DNA of 64,000 bases from Emydura subglobosa (lineage: Eukaryota; Chordata; Testudines; Chelidae), in NCBI GenBank assembly GCA_007922225.1, contig ML679961.1:70846890-70910889 (forward strand), in the 5' to 3' direction. The position numbers were made by a program, and so were the translations under genes. Of this stretch, positions 13,901-25,900 are shown piece by piece; positions within the stretch are counted from its first letter, which is position 1, and every line of letters starts with the position of its first letter. The notes under the pieces were generated by a model. The model made no database searches, had not been told where the DNA came from, and saw nothing but the letters and a program-made list of their open reading frames with translations.

Positions 13901-16900
13901 GGAGGGAGAAGAAAACCCAGCAATAAGGTCATTCTGCTTCTTGAAACAAAAGTAATTGAACTTTGGATGATATAAGCAAAGACATGCCTGTCTAATGACA
14001 AATGCCAGAGATGGCTTAAGGGAACAAAGCTCTTGCAAGCTGAGAAAGAGGTCCTTCAGCCAAGCTGGGGTTGAATTCTGGGAACTGAATATAGGGGGAG
14101 AAAAATAATTTTGAACAAACTTTATCTAGAAAGGTATAAGCTATTAGACTTGGATGCATGTTTTCAATTTTATTTTCTTGTAACCCTTTCTGACTTTATT
14201 CCTTTTACTTAGCATCACTTCACCTATGTCCTACTGATAATACATTTGCTTTATTTTACTATAAACAAACTCAGTGCTGTGTTTGAGAGGAAGCATGTAT
14301 TTACCCCAGTTAAGTTAAGCTGTGATATGCTGATGTGTCTTTAGCAGAACAAATGAACTTTATTTCTGAGCAGTCCAAGAGGGCTGGACATTGCACAGCA
14401 CATTATTTTGGGAAAATTCAAGACTGGGAGTGTGTTGGGGGTCACCTTCCTGGTTGTAACCAAGGCCAGTAGAAACCAGCATGGGATTGTAGACAGGCTG
14501 CTCAGGTCAGAGTGCTGAACCAGAGCTGGCTGCATAGCACAGACACTAAGGGTGTGGCCTGCATGCTTGTAGGCTGGCTATGAGCATCCCAGGCTGGGAG
14601 CTACAGCAGCAAAGCATTATAAGGCACCCAGGGTTGCAAAGAAATGGAGACAACCCCTTACTAGACTGTATTGCACCCCACACCCAACACCACCTGCACT
14701 GTACCAGGAAGCAAGTTTCTCCTCCTCCCACCCACCCCCTTTACCCACTGATCCTGACACAATGTTGTTCTCAGGGCTGCAAGGAGAACAGAGGTACGGA
14801 AGGGTCCTTGATGACCTCTCTTTTGTATTTAATTGGTTATGGAGATTGGGGAAAGAATGTACACTGCGGAGAAGGTAGCAAAGATGACAAACAAAAACCC
14901 CAACCAGTTGATGCCCTGCTGATGGTTCTAGTCCCCAGATACTGGCTCACTCCAGCACTCTCAGCAAGGAAATTACTAAGTGGGTCTAGGGCTGTAACCC
15001 AGTCAGGGAGAAGCAGAGGATGGGATATAACTAGAAGAGAAGTTAAGGAGGTGGTGTAAAGGCAGCAGCGATTCACTCACCAGACCCAAGAGGCATCGAA
15101 CCTCATTGACAGCTCCAATACAACCCAGGAACCCCATCAGCATGGTGATGGCTCCAACTGCAACGAGGATGTATGCACCAACCTTTAACGAGGCAGATGA
15201 GGTCTCTGTGGGAGACAGGCAAGCGCTTACTGCCAAGTGTTTTGCAGACTGCCTGCACATCAAACATTAAAGGCCTATACCCATGGCTGTGGAAGGGTTG
15301 ACAGAAGCACTAGACAGAAACCTGAACAGAAGAGTTAGTCTATGGGTAGAAAGATTGCCTTCTCTCCCCCAGAAATACTCTTAAACCTGCAGTTACTCAT
15401 TCAGCCTGCTTGTAAGTCTCTGTAAAGGATGAGTCATCTCAGGAGGAGCTCAGGTAATTATAAATGAGGCAAGAAGCTGACTGCTGTCACTGGAGGATTG
15501 ACCGGAGAGCAGATGTTTGTAGTCTTGGAGATGGGGCAGGAGCCCCCTCCATCACTGTTGACAGTTTCCCAATTTGTTAATATTTAGTAACTTGATGTTG
15601 GATGAACATACAACCCAAGTACTCCCCCTTTCATCTGCCTTTTCACATTAGCTATTCGTCTTTATAAACACTTATCCAGTTTCCTCTCTTCAGTTTCTTC
15701 CTGTCCATTTGCAATTAGGAAAGGAGTATTATGAAGGACCAGATAACTAAATACTCCTTTTCCTTTGAGAGAGAGACAGGGAGAAACTACAAGTTTGAGA
15801 CCCCAACTGGCTAGCAGGCCAAGGTAGGAGGTATTCAAGTTACTTTGTTGAATATAAATCTAGAGCTCTGATGCCAGTGGCCAGGCAGCTGTATATAACA
15901 GAGTGCAAGGACAAGTTTTCAGATTTAATACAGATCATGCTTAATTGTAGCACCTCTTGTGCAATCCATTGGCAATCCTTGCACTTTACTGGTGACTTTA
16001 TAGGGGGAAGAGATCAGCTGCCTTCCCCACCATCATTAAATAGTAACTATGGAGCCAGGCAGCCACAGAACAGAGACTTGCATTTATGCTAGTCATGGAA
16101 GGACTATTCCTTGCAGATGGCCCACCCCCTACAGAGAGGTGGGAGGGAGGCAGACACAGGAGAAGTAAAAAGCAGGTTTCACCAACTTATAAGGATCCTC
16201 ACAGTGCCAGAGAGACATTTAGCAATACAGGAGTTTCACAATGCAGGGGAATTCTGGATGTTGAGTGACCTGAAAGGGAGGTTATATGACTTACAAAAGT
16301 GGGTGGTGCATCTTGCTAAGTCGGGAGTCCCAGAAAGAAAAAAAAAAACACCCCACAAAAAACCCTACTTTGTGAAGCTCTCCTGGACCTAGCCTTGATT
16401 TTAGTTTCCCCTTCTCCTCCCTCCCCCCCAAACACAACTAACATGTACCCAACTGGCACTGGAAACATCCCACTAGAATGTTCTGGGAGGAAGGCAGGTA
16501 ACCACCAAGGCTAGAGTCATTCATTGGAATAGCCTGATCCAGCTCTTAACCTTGCTTATGTCTGGACTGGGATCTCCACTGATCCCAATTTCTGACGGAC
16601 AATCCCAGACGCTATATTATCCAGAACACTAGAGCACCCTGTGCCCTCCCTACCGACAAAAAAGGTCAACAACTTTGGGACTGATGTAACATCACATCTT
16701 GGCCTTGCAATGGGCATGACACGTTTACCTTGCAGGTAGTTATGGGGCCCTAACGCAAAGGTCCACTTGTGCCTGGGACTTAGTTAGAAAGCCACCTTAG
16801 CGATGCAGACATGATGGGGGCTTTTGAACATTTGCTGAACCTCTGTACTGCTCGGAGGAAATTGATGGGTTCTCCACATTTAAAAAAAGAATTTCCAACC

Positions 16901-19900
16901 CAACGGCCAAAGTCTTCAAAAGATCCCAGGCTCCTTGCTTGCAGCACATCTTGGCTCTCCAAGGAAGGCTCTGCACTCTGCTGGCAGGAGATTCCTGCTT
17001 TCCATTCCCCCTTGCTCCATGTCTTCCCCTGTTCTGGGCAGGCAGCCAAAGGAGAACAGACACGTAGGCCCCTTTGGCAGCATGCTGGAATGCCCTGCTG
17101 TGCAGAACTCCTTCCCAGTCTCTGTAGGGTTACTAAAGTAGAGAGGAGGAGGAAAGAAGTACAGGAAGGGGGCGGGGGGGAAGAAGGAGGATGACAGAGA
17201 AAGAGCTTAGCTTGGAAATCCCAAGGAAGGAAGCTTTGCACTGTCAGCAGAGATCGGGGTCAAACTAGGGGGAGGGGGAAATGGGACTGCAAGTATGAAG
17301 AGATACAATTCCATTCACAGCATCACTCCTGTAGCCTCCTTGTGATTCTTCCCCTTGTAAAGGCTGAAGTAGCAACCCAGTTGCTGCAATAATCACGCAA
17401 ACGTCAGCATTTGGGGGCTGTTCTAGCATTTAATTTAGAATTCTACTCCCCTCCCTGCCAACAGGCCGCATTTTCCAGAAAGCCTTGTCATGGCAGCCAG
17501 ACTGCATGGCTCTACAGATGCCCTGTGTGTGGCTGGGCAGCCAATGCCACCTGCAGCATCACTGGACAGGGAGTTGGAGGCAGCTTGGCAGCTACTGCCA
17601 CTCTTCACTCCCTGGAACAGAGCTGAACCACGGGAGGTTGCATGCAAGTTTAGGCTCATGCAACACCCTCAATGCAAGTGGCTAGATCAACAATTCTGGA
17701 GCTGTGGAAAGCTCATGAAATCAAAATAGTGAAAATAACCAAAAAACCTTGAAATACAAGAAAGCCAGCAGAAAGTGGCCTCTGTTGAGAGAGGCTCCAC
17801 TACCCCGCTAATTACAAGCCCTTTAAATTCCACCCTGGTCCAGGTTCAGTTAAGCTAGTTCAATTTTTGGCTGTCACAGAATGCAGTGACCTCACTGAAC
17901 AGGCCCAAGTCCCCCTCCCTGACTGGTTACTTATGAGCAAGGAGGAGACTGTTAGCACACATGCAGGGGACTGTGGACTTGAGGCTAGAAGCTGGGCTTA
18001 AAACCAATGAGAGGAAAAGTTCCAATTAAGAATTAGATAAGGAGCCCCAGTTATTAACCTAAATTCATGCATGCATGTATAAACCCATTGCATTTTTGTA
18101 GATGGCTTGAGAATCAGCAGCTCCATTTGCTGTTCCAAAATCTATACCCTCTGCAGATTAAGTTTTCCAGGCAGAAGTGGTCTCACTGCACAGTTCTGGG
18201 CATGCTGAAAGTGATTCAATCAAAGTAAGAACACATTTGAACTGGGAGCCCAGCAGGTAGCAGTTGTCCAGCCACATGGTTTGTAATGTGTTTATCTGAC
18301 ACTTATGTCTGGGGGAGAGACCTAAGATTTCTCAAGAGCTTTCATTAAAAGTAGTTTCTCTTAATGGGGCACATCTCCAGATCACCATCCTTGGACTGAT
18401 CCAGCAGCCTCCTCAAATCCAGCCAGAAGTCAGTCTTTGCTTAGAACTATGTTCTTGACTAGGCTGCTATGCATGTAGAAATCCCTCCCCATTTCTTTAG
18501 CTCTTTAAATGCAAACACAGAGGGACAGATCTGATTGGTATCCTGTGGGAGAAGACAAAAATGGGAGAATGAATCATGGCCTTACGCAGAACTGAAATGA
18601 AACTGCTTTTGTCGATTAAGATCCACAATCCAAATCCCAAGATCACAGCACCCAGGATCTGAAAGAGCAAGAAGAGTGAGTGAAAGTCACTAGCTAAAAA
18701 ACAAAAGAAACAAAACAGGAAACAAACACCCAGGGAGTGGGGGGAAATGGTGGCTAAGTACTAGACAGCGAGTGTTGCACTGTTCCCACCCTTCCTCCCC
18801 ACACCCCTTCCCCAAGAGCAAGCAAGATTAAAACAGTCACTCCTGGAAGTAGTCCCAGATAACAGCACACAAATCCTAGGTTCTGCCATTTGGAGATTAC
18901 ACAGTGCTTTAGTTATACATGATGCTGCAAAGAAGGAAGGCACTGTCAAAAGGGTTGGAGTCTCCAAGCACAAGCTGTACAAGCACAAAACACTGCCTGC
19001 CTCTTGCTGCTCTGTCACACACAGGTAGAGCTCACAGAAGCTTCTGGACAGAGAAAGTGTAGCTGCTCAATCCAGGGTATCAGGGTTCTGCTTTCAGAGG
19101 GATGGGGAACCAGCTACCTAGTCCTATGGGGCACCTTGCAAGGAAGCATCAGCTAGGTCAAGTGGACATGCCAGACCTGTCATTTGTGATTCAGGCCTTT
19201 AAGTGCAAAACATTAAATGCAGAAAGGGAATCAGTGCTGCCATGACGCTGAGGCACCCATGAGTAATTAGCACAGCCAGAAGGTTCACCTCAAAAGAAAA
19301 AAAAAAAAAAAACCAAAGCTACAAGCCCTGGTGCATGCAGGTGGCAGCTGAGCCTCTGGCATGGGGCCAAGCTGTGACAGGAAAACTGAACAGAACAGCT
19401 CAACCAAAACCCGCAATACTCCACTAGCATCAGCCAGCTGGCAACCCATCTTGCCACCATCAGGGGATGGCACAGACCAGAAGTCACTGGTTGTTCTCAC
19501 CCCCAGCCACCACACAGCCTGCCTGGGGTGAGGATTAGCAGTAGCACATTCCTCTGGACACTCATCTGGGTGTTTCGGAGGAGAGGATGAAGAGGCACCA
19601 GATTGTGCATGTAACCCAGTCAGTCAGTTTCCTGGCCCTTCTACTGGAGACATTTTAGGTACCTACTTTGTATCACAGCATCTTTTACGCTGAGTTAATA
19701 CTAACACCTAAATATGGCAATGCCCAGATACCCCATTCATGATCACAGTCCCACTGCACAAATGGAGACGAGAGTCCTTTTAAAAACTTCAAAGCACCAC
19801 ACAAATCAGTCTCATCCATTCGCTTAACTGCAAGAGGCACATGAACGCCACAGCTCACTGCTGGAAACCTCTGAAGTGGGGAAGGAAACTCAGGCAGAAA

Positions 19901-22900
19901 GAGAGGCTGTTTCAGATGGCAGGAGCAGCTGAGAATGATCTCTTACCAGCAAGAAGACTGCAGGATGGGACTGAGGACAAGCCCACAGGGAAAGCTGCAG
20001 ATTGTGGGCCAGCTGGAGCACATTCACAGTGGTTTGTAGAAAGAAGGGAAATGAGAGGCTAGCTCCTGAAGTGAGCTGGGGGGCAGGAGGGGGAGGATGG
20101 AGGCAGGAGGGAAAGAGATACCATTCCCACACATTTTGAAGACTGCTGTAACTTTACAGTCCTTGCCAATGCCATAAAAACTTGCACCTCTGCTCATCAG
20201 ACTGGGTGGTGAACTGGAGTGTAATCATATCCCACAATAAACCTACTTTCCATTTTCTTGCTTAGGGCACAGCAATGCATGGCTGGGAGGGGTGCTTGGT
20301 AGCTGTGCTGGGGACAGATGACCAAGAAGCCTCTAGGAAAGGATCAGAAACTCACCGACCAAGTTAAACCAGAGTTAAGTGGCAGATCAGTCACCCTTGT
20401 CTGCATGTAACTTAAGGAAACTGCATTTCAGTGGTGGAAAGCTTGCAAAGGCTACAATGTAACGGGCAGGAGGTTGGGATCCCATAGGGTGCTTTAGCTC
20501 CCGGCCTGGTCTTAAACTGGACTGCATTTTGCCCAGTGCTGTAAAAATGCCACATGGCACTGTTCTAATGGGCCTGAGCAGTTTGCAGTATCCCAGGGTG
20601 GGGCTGGGACAGCGGATCAAGACAGGGAATCAGCTAGAACACAAGATAGAGAAATGTAGGAGAACTCCAGCTAACATGGTAATCCTAGGGACTGCTGAAT
20701 TTACAAACTGAGACACTGTCTCCTGCTTAACCCACAGTTTTGCAAAAGTATTCCAGGCAAATGTGTGATCTTGGCTGCATATTACTTTTCTTATGGAGCA
20801 GTGACCCTGGGGTGTCACCAATGTTCTGCTGTTGGACATAAAACACTTCTGCTGAGTTGTGTTCCTGGGAGGCTATTTGTTAAGAGGCCCTGGGACCATC
20901 CAGGGCAAAGCGAACACAGTGGCCCTTTCCTCTAGCCTGCAAATCTTGGGCTTGCCAGAAGCTACTGTAGACAGAAAAGTAAAGGGGAGGGAGGGAGGAG
21001 AAAGAAAAGTTGTCCTGGGGCTTCATTGCTGTTCTCTAACAGAGGATCTTAGATGTGCTCCATGTCTATACCAGTTCACTCAGCACTGCTACTAAAGCTG
21101 CTGCTTCCACTAGCTTGAGTTCAGCATCTTTCTTATTCTGTCTGCGGGTGGGAAGTGCCCAGCTCCCGTAGTGGGAACTGCATCCATTAACTGCAGTGGA
21201 TTAAGCACTGTATCCCATAACTAACCCCTACAGGCAGGGAGAGGATTCTAGATAGAAGCTGGTACTCTGACAGGAGCTCTAACACCAATAAAATCCCCAA
21301 GACAGCAGGATGGTTCTCCCCCAAGTGCAGGACCAGGAACAGTGGGCTGGGAGATGGCCAGCATCTTTCAGAGCACAGACCCTTAAAAAGGGGGCAGGAG
21401 CTGCAACAAGTTTTAAGCCAGTGACTTCTGGTCTGTCCTACCTCATTCCAGCCAGCAGGGCTTCTCCTGGCACCAATGTCAGCCTTGCCACCCAGCACCA
21501 AAAATAAACTTCACTTCAGTGACACACCAAGCCAAGTCGACTGGGAGGTGGCAATTATGGCCTCAAACCGTACTTCCTTCAGAAGGGATAATTATACGGC
21601 CCAGCTCAGTGCTATCTTGGGATGGCTGTGTTGCGCATCAAAATGCACTGCGGTCACGTTCTGCCTAACAGACCAACTAGTTAGAGGGTTGATTTTAACC
21701 TTGGGATTTTGTTCTAGGTGTCTTTCCGCCTCACTCACATGAGCACTGAGGGGAGGGTAGGGCTGAGGAAACACCTCCTCCACTCCCCACACACAGCTCC
21801 AGTCACCTCAGTCCTGCTACATCAGCTGATTCTTAAAGGTTCCCCATCATCACAGGGTCTATCACAGGCCTCCCCATGCAGAGGATTCTAATAAGACTGA
21901 AGTTATGGTCCTAGAAAATGGACTGCATGTCTGGACTAAGGATGGGCCCCCCTAGATTTAGTACACTTGAATCATGGTCTCCAAAGTGAAAGCAGCAGCA
22001 GCACCTGCTTGCTTGGTTCAGAGATGAAGCTAGGTGGCTACAATAGGTGGTCTCCTCTTGAATGCAAGTCCACTCTTCCCCATTCACTGCCTGAAGAAAG
22101 TCATACCCAGAGAGCAACAGATGATATGCAAACTCCGGCATTGTGGGGCTTAGGTGGGGGAAGGCATCTCCACTCAGCCTTTGCTCTGAACCGCTCTAAG
22201 ACATTTCTCTCCCACATTCACTGTAAGGAGAAGTAGAGAAAGCAGGAAGCATAGGTGAATCTCTTCTCTGTTCAAAGCAGCTTTGTGATCAGCCCTGGCT
22301 GATAAGGTCTCCAGGCCCCAACATATCCTTCCTGGTCTCCCATGAGCTACTTCAATTGCCTATGGCTCTATCATCTAGTACTGGCCAGGTGTCATTCCCA
22401 TGACTAAGTAACAGCCAAAATGGCACGGGGATCCCCTAATGTTTTAGCCATCAGCTTCTGAGGGGACTGGAGAGTCCATTTCAGCCAGGCAAGGACTCCA
22501 AAGGTTAGAGACCTTGATGATGAAAACAGAAGAACTAAAATATTTCTTTAGTCCTTCCTAGATAGCTGTCAGCAAATGGGAGCTCAGAGCCCCAGGAACT
22601 GGAGACCTTCACCACCCAGTTAAAGCTCTACAGTGGTTCAGACCAATAACTAACTGTGCCCCCCACCCTCCCCAATCACACTTCACAGGGGAAATCCAAG
22701 CACCCTGCAGATCCCTGGATTTGAGAGTAGTTTGGACATGTTCATAGCCCAGATTCCTTCCAGCCCTGGTCAATAGGATGAGGTGCCAATCACAGGGCTG
22801 CAGCTGAGGGGTCAAATAGGACCACAAAAGTATATCATGAGCACAATTAACATTCAAGTTCTCTGCAGGGATGGGCATTTCCTGTTGCCAGTGCTGATCT

Positions 22901-25900
22901 GTGGAACCAAACCCAGCTCAGCACTTGACTTTCACCTCAGGTTGAGAGCAGTCACCGCTTATTCATTGGCATCAGCTGGACAGAGAACAGCTTCTTGGAC
23001 TAAGAGCCCCTGCTACTCCCAGAAGCAGCACTCAGCAACTACACGGCACACACAACGTCAGGGAGGGCTGCCCGACACTGAAGAAAGCTGGGTCTATCCA
23101 TTTGACCATTCACAGTGGATTGATCTCGCTGTGATACATGCTTTGCACATGGCATCTTCATCTAGTCCTTGAGTTACTCTAAAGAAAAAGCATCCAATCC
23201 TCAAGTGTTGTCTCATGGGCACCCTGAGTGTTAATGCAAGACCGTCTCCTTCTCACCAACATGAACCACAAAGCCATGGCAGCAGCTTCGATAGAAGTCT
23301 GCTCTGAATCCTCACGCTAAGGAGAGCATTACTCACAAAGGAGGCCACTTCTAAAGGGACACAGCAGCTTTGGGATGGGTTCTCACATCCTCCCTCTTCT
23401 CTTCCCATGGCCCCCCCCATCTCCACTACTGAGTGGAATAAGTGGAAGAGGATACGTCTTGGCTCTCCTGCTTCAGAGCTGACCCCCAGAGCGACTGCAC
23501 TTCAAGACAGTGGAGCAATCCCTTTACTACTTACATGGAACCTACCTAGCCCAGGGAGGGATGTGCAGCCCTGACTTGGTGAGTACTCTTCCCAGCTCAT
23601 TGCCCCTGGGACCTAGTTCAGCATTGCAGCCCAGCTCCCCACCGGAGAGAGGCCTGGGGCTAAGTCAAACAGCAGCCTTTGTTTGGAGCAAACGTCACAT
23701 GAGAAGCAGCATCTAAAAGTTGCCCAGACAACAGCTGCTTCCCATTGCCTGCAGTCAGCCAGAGGCAGCCCAAGATTCCTGATGCAGAATTCCAGTGTCA
23801 GCTGCTCCTCCCCCAGTGTCGTTCAACCTCTTTCCATGCAAAATGTGAGAAAATACTTTGCAGTTCAGACATGGATCAATTTGATGGAGCAGCTTGGCCC
23901 TACCCCTTTTCTTCTGCCCTCCCCCCAGCCAACTCAGCTGTCCCATTAGGGCTCCCCAGGAACATGCCTGGTTCACTGGTTGGGGAGAGGGAAGAGGGGG
24001 CAGTGTGTGGAATAAAGAGACTTTGCAATTGCCATTCAAACCCTGCAGCAATAAGAGGAAGGTAAGCAGGGTTATTATAGGGCAAGACTGCACTGCAGGT
24101 CATTGTAATACACATGCAGCCTCTCCTTCCTCTTCTGTTGGATTAGGTTTCCTGAAGAGAACCATCTCCATAGGGATGGTAAGCAGGACTCCTAGAGTAC
24201 AGGCCATTTACAGCCAGGACTCCCACCACCTGGTTAACCCCATTCCCACAGCTCCCTCAAAGATGGACAAAGAAGTGAGGAGAGAAAAGCAAGCCACATT
24301 AATCCTGTTCACCTTTATTTGAAAGGGTGTACACTGGACACAGAAAATCCCCTAGTCCCTGTAAACTAAATATAGTCCCAGGATACTTCTCACCACCTCA
24401 CCCCATGTTCTAAGGCACAGGTTCTCAAACTCTCTTTCTGAGGTCCCTCACTACCTGCAACAGGCTATAAACACTCCACAGCCCACCTGTGCCACAACTG
24501 TTTTTCTGCATAAAAAGCCCAGGTTGGCATTAGGGGGTAACAAGCAGGGCAATTGCCCAGGACTCCACACCATGGGGGAGCCCATGAAGCTAAGTTGTTC
24601 AGGCTTTGGCTTCAACCCCAGATTGCAGGGCTCGGGGGCCCAGGCTTCAGCCCCATGTGGTGGGGCTTTAGCTTTCTGCCCTGGGCCACAGCAAGTCTAA
24701 CACTAGCCCTGCTCAGCAGACCCCTGAAAGCTGCTCATGGGGCACCCCCACGGGCCCCAGACCCCTGGTTGAGAACCACTGATCAGGGGCTCTGTCCCCT
24801 CCCCAAATTGCTTTTCTTGGTGAAGGCCAAACCCGAAACTGCCGAAAAGCAGCTGAAAGTCAAACTCTTGGATCCCTAGTTCACCACATCCATCCCCAGG
24901 GGAGCAGAGGCTTGTAAAGGGTAGGTTGTAATATCACATCGTAAACAAGGTAATATCTTGTGTCATGGGCAGGTAAGGGAGCAACAAAATCTTAACTCCC
25001 CCTTGAAACTGATGGGTAGTTACAGATAAGCCTGGGAACAAGTGTGCACAGCAGAAGGGCCAGATACAATCCTGCAAGACTTCCCCTCGCTAACCTAAAC
25101 TAAAACCAGTCCCCTCAAAGCTCCAATGGCCCTTTAAGACTCTCCTTCCGAACGCTAAGAACATCCATGACCTTTGGTCCCTAGCAGACATTAATTGGAA
25201 TTCTGGCTACTCTGAGAGGGAAGCAAAAGAAACACATGGCAGGGAAAGAGCTAGCATAGCAAACTGAGAGAAACCAGATCCAGATGTGCTCCAGTTGCAA
25301 CATCGAGGCCAGCACTCCAGCAGGCTACAGCCTAGCACAGCTTGAGAGATGACCGAGTGTGGGGTGGAGGAGTAAAGCCATACTCTGAGGAGGAGCGTCG
25401 AAAGCAAAGCTCTCATCTGACCAGGCTTCTCTGTCGTACATATGCAGTGTTTAGTGAGACAGTTTAACCTCACAGGAGAAGTGGGGAAATCTGGAGTCTG
25501 TGGCCAGGTCTACACTAAAGTTAAAATCAACCCAGCTATGTTGCTCAGGGATATGAAGAATCCCCACTCCTGAGCAACAGTAAGCCAACCTAATCACCAG
25601 TGTAGACAGCACTAGTTTGAAGGAAGTATTCTTCTGTCAATCCACCTCTCTAAGAGGCGATAGCTAGGTTAACTACAGTGATGGGAGACGCCTGAGGCTT
25701 CCCTGCCCTAGTGACACCACCTTGAGAGGGTCAGAGAATGACCCAGAGTGACTACTACAATTTAGATCAGCTTCTGGAAAGCCCTGAAGGAGCTATCCCA
25801 GCCACTAAAAACTAAACAGAGGAGATTTGTGGGGGAGGGTAGTGACTAAAGAGAAGTTGGGGCAGATACCCAGGAAGCAGCTCACTCTGGGTCTCCCTCC

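Noticed and set aside
13595..14038. 147-codon open frame on the minus strand
   Set aside because: It lies in a repeat-like intronic block with no known domain and no splice sites consistent with CD82.
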